Shown here piece after piece: positions 1 through 5,092 of a DNA stretch of 44,130 nt. The DNA comes from Chloroflexota bacterium. GTDB taxonomy: Bacteria; Chloroflexota; Anaerolineae; Anaerolineales; UBA11579. The notes beneath the pieces are model-generated. The model saw nothing but the letters and a program-made list of their open reading frames with translations, was not told where the DNA came from and made no database searches. The stretch lies in assembly GCA_016191875.1 (NCBI GenBank), contig JACPVG010000013.1:89715-133844 (forward strand), read 5' to 3'. A program made the translations under genes and the position numbers. Within the stretch, counting starts at the first letter, position 1. Every line of letters begins with the position of its first letter.

Positions 1-786
1 GGGATAGAACATCATGATTTTGGGGCCGAAGCCGCCGCCGATGAAGGGGGCGATGACGCGCACCTGGCTCTCGGAGAGACCGAGCATGGCGGCCATCCCG
101 TTGCGGATGACGACCGGGGCCTGGGTGGTATCCCAGATGGTGAGTTTCTGGAAGCGGGCATCCCACTGGGCGACCACCCCGCGGTTCTCCATGGCGGCGG
201 CGGTGCCGCGGTCGTACCAGAATTCGCGGGCGATGACCACATCGGCTTTGGCTTTGGCGGCTTCGTAATCGCCCTTGTGCTGGATGACATGGGCGGCGAG
301 GTTCTGGTCGAGGTCTTCGTGGAGGAGGGTCGCGTCCGGTTCAAGCGTCTTGCGCACATCCACGTTCACCGGCAGGGGTTCGTAATCCACGACCACATCC
401 GCCACGGCATCTTCGGCGATGTAGCGGCTCTCCGCGACGATGGCGACCACGCCTTCGCCGACATGGCGCACCTTGTCCTTCGCCAGGATCGGCTGGGTGC
501 GTTCGTTGAAGACAATGTCCCTGACCGGCGGCGGCGAGACCAGCAGCGGGCCGACGCGCCAGTAGTCGCCCAGGTCGGCGGCGGTGTAGGCGGCCGCCAC
601 GCCCGGCCGTTCCAGCGCCTTGCTCACGTCGATGCGTTTGATGCGGGCATGGGCGTAGGGGCTGCGGACGTAGGCCACGTGGAGCAGATCGGGGAAGTTA
701 ACATCGTCCACGAACAGAGCCTGGCCGGTGAGCAGGCGCGGGTCTTCGTTGCGTTTGATCCGTTGGCCGAAATAGCGGGTGGTCAT
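1..786 (-). CDS. Molybdenum hydroxylase large (molybdopterin-binding) subunit, N-terminal part
   Basis: Only the first 262 codons are present; the gene runs off the left edge. The reading frame opens MTTRYFGQRIKRNEDPRLLT, typical of the CoxL/xanthine dehydrogenase family, and contains the a/b hammerhead domain followed by the start of the cofactor-binding domain. A GGGFG motif at residues 250-254, which in this family contacts the molybdenum cofactor, sits at the very end of the visible part. A strong AGGAGG ribosome binding site precedes the ATG at 786. The FAD and 2Fe-2S subunits lie upstream in the same operon (9906-10781 and 9408-9893), so the three together should form a heterotrimeric or (abc)2 hydroxylase that uses water to oxidise an aromatic heterocycle or aldehyde. 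The substrate cannot be read from this fragment. The family assignment is firm. Confidence 0.93.
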   Translation of the reverse strand, partial: MTTRYFGQRIKRNEDPRLLTGQALFVDDVNFPDLLHVAYVRSPYAHARIKRIDVSKALERPGVAAAYTAADLGDYWRVGPLLVSPPPVRDIVFNERTQPILAKDKVRHVGEGVVAIVAESRYIAEDAVADVVVDYEPLPVNVDVRKTLEPDATLLHEDLDQNLAAHVIQHKGDYEAAKAKADVVIAREFWYDRGTAAAMENRGVVAQWDARFQKLTIWDTTQAPVVIRNGMAAMLGLSESQVRVIAPFIGGGFGPKIMMFYP

Positions 787-825
787 GCGAACCTCCTGGG
801 ACGGTTGGCGGGAGTCGCGTTACGA

Positions 826-1611
826 CTATTCTTCCGTAAAGGCCGCGGCGCGGCAGAAGGCGGCTTCGCCGCCCTTGAAGTTCCACGGGAACGCGCCGAG
901 GACGATGCGTTTGTTGTGCAGGGCGGGGTTGCCGATCTCGCCGCCCAGGTTCTCGACGTGGACGCAGTCGTAGGGGAACAGGGCGTTATGGGTCAACTGG
1001 TAGGCCTCGTTGGGGAACATCTCATCCACCTTGTCGGCCCCGAATTTGGCTTCGACTTTGGCGCGCACTTTGGCCCAGTGCTCCAGGCCGCCCTTGCCGA
1101 GGAAGCGGCCAATGGGCAGGTTCATCGGGTGGTCGGTGGAGATCATGTCCACGCCCCAGAGGTGGATCTTCTTGTCCAGCAGCCACTCGCAGATGCTGTG
1201 GTGCGGGCCGGGGTGGCGCTGGATGTAGCGTTCCTCGTCGCCGTCGGGACTGAAGAAGGAGTACTTGTGCCAGCCGGTGTGGATGAAGAGAATGTCGCCG
1301 TTCTTGATATCGGCTTTGGCCTCCAGCATCTCGGGGGTAAAGACGTCCAGGTCATCGAGCTGGTCGCTGATATCCACGATGACGCCGGGGCCGTAGAGCC
1401 AATCGAGCGGCAGTTGGTCGATGGTCTTGCCGTTGGTGACAAAGTGGCGCGGGGCATCGAGGTGAGTGCCCATGTGGTTGCTGGTCATGATGTATTGGGC
1501 GTTGACGCCATGCTCGGACTTGCGCTTGATGTATTTGACTTCAAACGGCGGGTAGAACGGCCAGAATGAGGCGTCGGCGTTGAGGGGTTGGGAGAGGTCG
1601 TAGATTTTCAT
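826..1611 (-). CDS. Cyclase-family metal-dependent hydrolase (kynurenine formamidase/isatin hydrolase-like)
   Basis: This 261-residue protein has the full length of the cyclase family (PF04199 type). The family's metal-binding signature HxGTHxDxPxHF is visible: His46, Gly48-Thr49-His50, Asp52 and His56. Known members are Mn/Zn enzymes that hydrolyse N-formyl or cyclic amide bonds, as in kynurenine formamidase and isatin hydrolase. The start at 1611 is supported by an AAGGAG site eight bases upstream. The next gene downstream, the molybdopterin subunit, starts 40 bases later, so the two are cotranscribed. Upstream, the accessory island (about 1650-5090) separates it from the rest of the catabolic operon. 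A ring-opening step on an oxidised cyclic amide is the likely role; that is inference from context. Confidence 0.9.
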   Translation of the reverse strand: MKIYDLSQPLNADASFWPFYPPFEVKYIKRKSEHGVNAQYIMTSNHMGTHLDAPRHFVTNGKTIDQLPLDWLYGPGVIVDISDQLDDLDVFTPEMLEAKADIKNGDILFIHTGWHKYSFFSPDGDEERYIQRHPGPHHSICEWLLDKKIHLWGVDMISTDHPMNLPIGRFLGKGGLEHWAKVRAKVEAKFGADKVDEMFPNEAYQLTHNALFPYDCVHVENLGGEIGNPALHNKRIVLGAFPWNFKGGEAAFCRAAAFTEE

Positions 1612-1673
1612 CGGGAGACTCCTTGAGTGTATGGCGGTGATGTTGGTGGGTAATTGGTAAGGGAATTATATAC

Positions 1674-1702
1674 TTGACAAATGCAAGCCTTTTTGCTATA
1701 CT
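1674..1702 (+). promoter_or_regulatory. Sigma-70-type promoter of the transposase
   Basis: A perfect -35 box TTGACA (1674-1679) and a -10 box TATACT (1697-1702) are separated by 17 bases. The transposase start codon lies 25 bases beyond, with an AGGAG site at 1716-1720. On the opposite strand ATTATA (1665-1670) reads as TATAAT and could serve as a -10 for the cyclase gene; no convincing -35 accompanies it. Confidence 0.7.
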
Positions 1703-1727
1703 CTAAGTATCAAACAGGAGTTAGCAA

Positions 1728-2666
1728 ATGGACAACGTAAATTTTAGCACCCTTTCCCGCCTGACCGAAGATGAAGCCCGCGCTTTCATCGAAGAACTGC
1801 GCTGGCCCAATGGCCCCATTTGCCCGCATTGTCAGTCAACGGACGTTTACAAGATTACGCCCAAGACTGCCAAGTCCAAGACCCGCCCCGGCCTGTACTC
1901 CTGCGCCAAGTGCCGCAAGCAGTTTACTGTCACCGTTGGCACTATCTTTGAGGGAAGCCGAATCCCGTTGAGCAAGTGGGTGGTTGCCTTCTACCTGATG
2001 AATTCCAGCAAGAAGGGCATTTCCGCCCACCAGTTGCACCGGACACTAGGTGTCACTTACAAAACCGCGTGGTTCATGGAACACCGCATCCGCGAGTCCA
2101 TGAGCAAAGAACCAGTTGCAACCCTGCTTAGTGGCGTAGTCGAAGCCGACGAAACTTACATTGGCGGCAAGGAAAAGAACAAACACGCCAGCAAGCGCAC
2201 AAAGGGTAATCAGGGCCGAAGCACGAAGACCAAGACACCCGTTGCTATCCTTGTTGAGCGCGATGGCCGCGTGCTTGCTCAGAAGGTTGTCAGCACCGAT
2301 GCCAAGACCTTGAAGCACAATATCCGCAACAACGTCGCCAAGTCCGCCACCATCGTCACCGATGAATGGCAGGCGTACAACGGACTGGATGCGGAATTTG
2401 CCGGTCACGAAGTGGTTGAACATCGACGCGGCGAGTATGTCCGAGGCAATGCCTATACCAACACCGCCGAGAGTTGGATTGCCCTATTGAAGCGCGGCAT
2501 TGTTGGCACTTTCCACCACGTGAGCGAACAGCACCTTGACCGTTACGTCAACGAGTTTGGCTTCCGCTGGAACCACCGCAAGTCCACCGACGTTGAACGG
2601 ATGAAGGTGGCAATTCGTGGGGCCGAGGGGAAGAGGCTTTACTACCGCGATCCAGTAAAGCACTAA
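1728..2666 (+). CDS. IS1595-family (ISXO2-like) transposase
   Basis: This is a 312-residue, apparently intact transposase. An N-terminal zinc ribbon is formed by Cys32, Cys35, Cys59 and Cys62. It is followed by a helix-turn-helix-like stretch (GISAHQLHRTLGVTYKTAW) and an ISXO2-type DDE domain. Likely catalytic residues are Asp141 in EADETYIGGK, Asp212 in TDEW and Glu248 in NTAESW, with the family's LLKRGIVGTFHHVS block just after. It has its own promoter (1674-1702) and ribosome site. I could not define terminal inverted repeats or a target duplication, so the limits of the insertion sequence are unknown. It sits in lower-GC DNA within an otherwise minus-strand catabolic operon, so it is probably part of, or the agent of, an insertion there. 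Confidence 0.93.
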   Translation: MDNVNFSTLSRLTEDEARAFIEELRWPNGPICPHCQSTDVYKITPKTAKSKTRPGLYSCAKCRKQFTVTVGTIFEGSRIPLSKWVVAFYLMNSSKKGISAHQLHRTLGVTYKTAWFMEHRIRESMSKEPVATLLSGVVEADETYIGGKEKNKHASKRTKGNQGRSTKTKTPVAILVERDGRVLAQKVVSTDAKTLKHNIRNNVAKSATIVTDEWQAYNGLDAEFAGHEVVEHRRGEYVRGNAYTNTAESWIALLKRGIVGTFHHVSEQHLDRYVNEFGFRWNHRKSTDVERMKVAIRGAEGKRLYYRDPVKH

Positions 2667-2674
2667 AAGGGGTC

Positions 2675-2703
2675 TTGACTTTTGTCCTGCTCGATGCTAT
2701 CTT
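2675..2703 (+). promoter_or_regulatory. Promoter-like sequence facing the tRNA antisense
   Basis: TTGACT (2675-2680), a 17-base spacer and TATCTT (2698-2703) resemble a sigma-70 promoter. Transcription would begin at about 2710, exactly at the 3' end of the minus-strand tRNA, and would run antisense through it. The sequence resembles the transposase promoter at 1674-1702 in direct orientation. No plus-strand gene follows until 3739. Confidence 0.35.
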
Positions 2704-2708
2704 AGGAA

Positions 2709-2792
2709 TGCTTCGGACGGGACTTGAACCCGTAAGCCCTGCCAGGCGGCAACTTCCAAAGTTGCTGTGTCTACCAGTTCCACCACCGAAGC
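2709..2792 (-). tRNA. Class II tRNA with leucine-type body and UGG (Pro) anticodon
   Basis: The minus strand folds into a complete cloverleaf. The 7-bp acceptor GCTTCGG/CCGAAGC is perfectly paired. The D arm (GTGGAACTGGTAGACAC) is the typical leucine form. The anticodon stem GCAAC/GTTGC carries loop TTTGGAA, so the anticodon is TGG, reading CCA. A 15-base variable region contains a 4-bp stem. The T arm is ACGGG-TTCAAGT-CCCGT and the discriminator base is A. The body lines up element by element with bacterial tRNA-Leu, but UGG belongs to proline. No CCA is encoded. The difference from tRNA-Leu(UAG) is one base in the anticodon. It lies between the transposase and a hypothetical gene. An isotype caller would probably label it tRNA-Pro(TGG) with a Leu model mismatch. 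It could be a real missense tRNA, a decayed gene or a sequence error. Confidence 0.88.
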
Positions 2793-2830
2793 AAATGTGG
2801 GCCACGTCCAACCGGCGTGGCTCTTCCCTT

Positions 2831-2860
2831 TATTTAGGCTCGATTGCTATTGGATGACAA
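2831..2860 (-). promoter_or_regulatory. Candidate promoter of the Leu-body tRNA
   Basis: On the minus strand TTGTCA (2855-2860) and TAAATA (2831-2836) are 18 bases apart, and the -10 box ends 38 bases before the tRNA 5' end. One arm of a 10-bp inverted repeat lies in the spacer and the other lies just upstream of the -35 box, which would fit an operator. Confidence 0.4.
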
Positions 2861-2880
2861 ACCGTTTTCCGCAATCGAGC
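2838..2880. repeat. 10-bp perfect inverted repeat
   Basis: GCTCGATTGC (2838-2847) and GCAATCGAGC (2871-2880) are perfect inverted copies separated by 23 bases. They bracket the -35 region of the putative tRNA promoter. They could be an operator pair, a hairpin or a recombinase site. Confidence 0.6.
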
Positions 2881-2909
2881 GTAGACTTCTCCTAAGCATC
2901 TGTACCTCC

Positions 2910-2934
2910 TTCATCCTGTCGATTCTAGGATGAA
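2910..2934. repeat. 8-bp inverted repeat
   Basis: TTCATCCT (2910-2917) and AGGATGAA (2927-2934) are inverted copies with a 9-base spacer. The gene-free stretch 2793-3003 holds this repeat, the 10-bp repeat before it and the short direct repeats after it. I see no coding sequence there. Confidence 0.5.
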
Positions 2935-2968
2935 ATGATACTTAAGCGAAGTCCCGGTCAGTATCGAA

Positions 2969-2998
2969 AAAAGTACTGGAAAAGTACCAAAAAAGTAC
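2969..2998. repeat. Three AAAAGTAC direct repeats at 11-bp spacing
   Basis: AAAAGTAC occurs at 2969-2976, 2980-2987 and 2991-2998, so the period is exactly 11 bases, about one helical turn. They end five bases before the stop codon of the minus-strand gene at 3004. The spacing resembles a protein-binding array such as an iteron or operator set; function is unknown. Confidence 0.6.
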
Positions 2999-3003
2999 TG
3001 CAC

Positions 3004-3606
3004 CTACAATCCTTTCTCTGCCTTATACATTCTATGCAAAGCCTTAACTCGACTGAGGCTTAGTCCATAATCTTCCGCCAATTCAAACAGAGTGTATTTT
3101 TTCCTTGCAGCCTTGCAGCTATGGTAGTAATCAAACCACACGTTTATTCCCGCGCCGCTCAAAGGCTTAATTGGCTCACTATCCGCGTGCAATTGGACAT
3201 CGGCATATCCAATAGTTTCGTTTTTCCACATACTCGCTAACTTATCAACAAATAGAACTAGGTTTGGCCCAATCGGTTCTTTTTCCATGAAGCCTAGATG
3301 TGCGTGATATAGCCACCCATCATAGACTCGAATCGTGGTTACGTTGGGGGAAGATTCAATGGCGTGAATCGTTGCAATGATTTTCGTTCGATATTCCCTT
3401 CCATCTTGCCTCGGTTCCATAACCTCAACCTCATACCCCCGCGCCTTTGGATTTATGTCCGAAAGTTTTGCAGACCAATCATCAAAAATACCCAATATTT
3501 GCCCGTCTGGCGCAACCCAGCGGTATTTGTTCGGGATCCTATAATCGTCGATGAAGCTGGAAAAATATTCAATTGATCCGGGGTATTTAAAGGTGACAGT
3601 TTCCAA
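3004..3606 (-). CDS. Hypothetical protein with C-terminal helix-turn-helix-like segment
   Basis: This 200-residue protein is not recognised. The sequence is soluble, without signal peptide or membrane segment, and rich in aromatic residues (for example FFYY-like clusters and several Trp). The last 30 residues, starting YTLFELAEDYGLSLSRVKAL, look like a helix-turn-helix. Base and codon use is clearly more AT-rich than in the operons on either side, which agrees with acquisition by transfer. It points away from the small gene at 3739, whose promoter (3621-3649) starts 15 bases beyond this gene's start codon. The frame is long and has no competing frame of similar quality, so I consider it real. 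A role in the mobile island, for instance as a DNA-binding accessory protein, is only a guess. Confidence 0.7.
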   Translation of the reverse strand: METVTFKYPGSIEYFSSFIDDYRIPNKYRWVAPDGQILGIFDDWSAKLSDINPKARGYEVEVMEPRQDGREYRTKIIATIHAIESSPNVTTIRVYDGWLYHAHLGFMEKEPIGPNLVLFVDKLASMWKNETIGYADVQLHADSEPIKPLSGAGINVWFDYYHSCKAARKKYTLFELAEDYGLSLSRVKALHRMYKAEKGL

Positions 3607-3620
3607 AGCAACGCCCTAAA

Positions 3621-3649
3621 TTGGCACAAGGCGCGCAAGGTGCTATAAT
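3621..3649 (+). promoter_or_regulatory. Promoter for the small lysine-rich protein
   Basis: TTGGCA (3621-3626) and a perfect TATAAT (3644-3649) are separated by 17 bases. The predicted transcript has a leader of about 80 bases before the ATG at 3739, which contains a strong hairpin at 3682-3707. Confidence 0.65.
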
Positions 3650-3681
3650 ACAATCACCAGTCGCCTATCCGTGCTGGTCGT

Positions 3682-3712
3682 GCCGGAAGCCTGCAACGCT
3701 GTCCGGCGTTTT
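3682..3712 (+). promoter_or_regulatory. Leader hairpin followed by T tract (possible attenuator)
   Basis: GCCGGA (3682-3687) pairs with TCCGGC (3702-3707). The inner AGC/GCT pairs extend the stem with one bulged G, and GTTTTG follows. This resembles a weak intrinsic terminator placed between the promoter at 3621 and the start codon at 3739. A smaller ACCAG/CTGGT stem precedes it at about 3657-3679. Confidence 0.45.
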
Positions 3713-3738
3713 GTAAAAGTATATCATTTGAGGCCCGT

Positions 3739-3894
3739 ATGGAAACCAAAGAAGAACCCAAGACAACCAATGAAAAACCCGTCTCGCTTCATGGCCCTGA
3801 CTTCAAGGAATTGCTAAAGGCATTCCTTCAAGTAAAGCCGGATGAAGCCGAGAAGAAGCCGAAGAAACAGACCAAGAAAAAGGCTAGTCGATAA
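3739..3894 (+). CDS. Small lysine-rich hypothetical protein (51 aa)
   Basis: The frame encodes METKEEPKTTNEKPVSLHGP followed by DFKELLKAFLQVKPDEAEKK and a basic tail ending KKKASR. The centre (DFKELLKAFLQV) should form an amphipathic helix, and the last 15 residues are almost all Lys, Pro or Gln. It has its own promoter and a structured leader, and it lies upstream of the GIY-YIG gene, which has a separate promoter at 3909. Small proteins of this composition occur near mobile elements in other bacteria, but I cannot name a family with certainty. The nearest ribosome-binding sequence (TTGAGG, about 8 bases upstream) is moderate. The well-formed promoter, and a codon pattern like that of its neighbours, are the main support for it being a gene. 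Confidence 0.6.
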   Translation: METKEEPKTTNEKPVSLHGPDFKELLKAFLQVKPDEAEKKPKKQTKKKASR

Positions 3895-3908
3895 CTGGTC
3901 TTTTTTGA

Positions 3909-3937
3909 TTGACTCGCTTGATTAGATTCGCGATAAT
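3909..3937 (+). promoter_or_regulatory. Promoter of the GIY-YIG gene
   Basis: TTGACT (3909-3914) and GATAAT (3932-3937) are separated by 17 bases. The start codon follows at 3970, with a purine-rich AAGGAAGGG ribosome site in between. Confidence 0.65.
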
Positions 3938-3969
3938 CTGATATCCACCATCAAGGAAGGGAAATCGAA

Positions 3970-4293
3970 ATGGCTAAGTTAGGCACAATAAACTTTACTG
4001 GTAAGTCTGGAAAATCATACGCTTTTGAGTATTGGGACTTCCCCGGTTCTTGGAAAGCTGTTGCTGGCATCTATATCATTGGAGTATTTAACCGAAACGA
4101 AAACACAATTCGCCCCATCTACGTAGGGCAAACCGATAACTTGCAGAGCAGACTTGCCAATCATCACAGGCAATCATGCTTTGACGGCAATGGGGCAAAT
4201 GTCTTGTGTTGGCTAAGCGAAGTTGTCGAAGCCAGCAGGTTGGCCGTTGAAACCGATTTAGTTAATGGACTCGATCCGACATGCAACCGCTAG
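3970..4293 (+). CDS. GIY-YIG domain protein
   Basis: This 107-residue protein is a single GIY-YIG module. GIY is at residues 33-35, the second half of the motif appears as YVG at 51-53, and Arg61 and Glu94 occupy the positions of the usual catalytic Arg and Glu. The C-terminal Asn106 fits the conserved Asn of this fold. Family members are nucleases found as homing endonucleases, repair enzymes (UvrC, Slx1) or stand-alone proteins of unknown role. No DNA-binding domain is fused here, so target choice would depend on the core or a partner. It ends with a 4-base tail-to-tail overlap with the minus-strand gene at 4290-4472. Its promoter at 3909-3937 is strong, and it belongs to the accessory island. 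Confidence 0.85.
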   Translation: MAKLGTINFTGKSGKSYAFEYWDFPGSWKAVAGIYIIGVFNRNENTIRPIYVGQTDNLQSRLANHHRQSCFDGNGANVLCWLSEVVEASRLAVETDLVNGLDPTCNR

Positions 4294-4472
4294 GATGGCT
4301 GTTCTGTGGATAGCGTCGCACTTGAAACAGAAGATGCCTCTTGATAGCGACCCGTTTTGATGTACTCAAATATCGCCTTTGCCCGCACGACAAGCGCGCT
4401 CTTATCTGTATTTGCGTCTGCGGTCATCGCAGACAGTTTCAAAGCCTCTAACCTAAGAAGTTCATCATTCAT
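4290..4472 (-). CDS. Small hypothetical protein (60 aa)
   Basis: The protein, starting MNDELLRLEALKLSAMTADA, is predicted to be mostly helical and soluble. An AAGGAG ribosome site lies seven bases before the ATG at 4472, which is the best evidence that the frame is used. It overlaps the end of the convergent GIY-YIG gene by four bases. I do not recognise it. The stretch AKAIFEYIKTGRYQ suggests a short helical repeat or partner-binding helix. It is a plausible small island protein, perhaps a regulator, but nothing in the sequence shows the role. Confidence 0.6.
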   Translation of the reverse strand: MNDELLRLEALKLSAMTADANTDKSALVVRAKAIFEYIKTGRYQEASSVSSATLSTEQPS

Positions 4473-4522
4473 TGCGATTCTCCTTTTAGAATCATGGTTG
4501 CGTTTGCCAAGTACACAACTCC

Positions 4523-4566
4523 CATTGGTAATTGGTAACTGGTAATTGGTTATTGGTTACTGGCAA
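4523..4566. repeat. Degenerate heptamer array (ATTGGTA), left copy
   Basis: About six tandem units of ATTGGTA, ACTGGTA and ATTGGTT run without gaps directly next to the 3' end of the four-helix-bundle gene. The same units in inverted orientation lie on the other side of that gene (5054-5092), and two units occur at 1650-1661. Confidence 0.85.
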
Positions 4567-4573
4567 TTCTTTG

Positions 4574-5044
4574 CTAATCCGGCAAATGGGAGAGATAGGC
4601 GAGATCAGAATCGTCGAAGAGCATATCTGGCGCGATATCGCTGCCATAGGGAGGCGGGACTTCCTTGATGGTCTTTGCCTTCTTGCCCTGGGCTCGGGTA
4701 ATGCCGATGAGAGCGTTGAGCTGGCGGGCGAGTTGGGTAAGATTGGCGGACAGGTCACCGGCAATTGGAGGTTCCATCAGGTTTCGAACGAGGGCGCGGT
4801 TGACCCAGTATTTTGTCTCAAACAGGCTGCCCCGGGCATAGTAGAGGAATTTGCTTCGGTCAAGGAAGTGGTAACGGCCATAGGCTTCGGCGATGTTCGC
4901 GCCGATCGAATCCGCGGCGCGGCTAATCTGAGATCCCACCGTCTCTTTTTCAAACGCGTTCCACTTTGAGACCGCTGACCAAATAGAATCGGCTATTTCC
5001 TCAGCGGTCTTCAACACTTCCAGTTCTTCCAGAGCCATTGCCAT
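4574..5044 (-). CDS. Four-helix-bundle protein (S23/intervening-sequence-protein family)
   Basis: This 156-residue protein has the hallmarks of the family annotated as four helix bundle protein or 23S rRNA intervening-sequence protein: QISRAADSIGANIAEAYGR in the second helix, then a KFLYYARGSLFETKYWVNRA helix. It is slightly longer than the usual 115-130 residues because of a C-terminal tail. Members were first found inside rRNA insertions in spirochaetes and are scattered as single genes in many genomes; their role is unknown. Here the gene is enclosed by heptamer repeats in inverted orientation, a setting that suggests it moved together with them. The ATG at 5044 has a weak GGAG upstream. 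It lies directly behind the DUF1116 gene. Confidence 0.85.
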   Translation of the reverse strand: MAMALEELEVLKTAEEIADSIWSAVSKWNAFEKETVGSQISRAADSIGANIAEAYGRYHFLDRSKFLYYARGSLFETKYWVNRALVRNLMEPPIAGDLSANLTQLARQLNALIGITRAQGKKAKTIKEVPPPYGSDIAPDMLFDDSDLAYLSHLPD

Positions 5045-5053
5045 TGGGTCACA

Positions 5054-5092
5054 ATCTCCAATTACCAGTTACCAGTTACCAATTACCTATTA
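5054..5092. repeat. Degenerate heptamer array (GTAATTG), right copy
   Basis: About five tandem units read on the minus strand as GTAATAG, GTAATTG, GTAACTG, GTAACTG and GTAATTG. The first unit supplies the TAA stop codon of the DUF1116 gene (5090-5092). The array is inverted relative to the copy at 4523-4566. Confidence 0.85.

Noticed and set aside
277..1569. Long plus-strand open frame of 430 codons
   Set aside because: It is the mirror of the cyclase and molybdopterin-subunit genes; its Val/Ala/Gly/His-rich composition is typical of an antisense frame in GC-rich DNA.
1640..2710. Terminal inverted repeats and target duplication of the IS1595 element
   Set aside because: I compared both flanks and found only a direct-orientation promoter-like similarity, not a convincing inverted pair.
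2675..2857. Plus-strand 60-codon frame starting MTFVLLDAILGMLRTGLEPV
   Set aside because: It runs antisense through the tRNA; the RTGLEPV-type peptide is a well-known artefact of translating tRNA genes.
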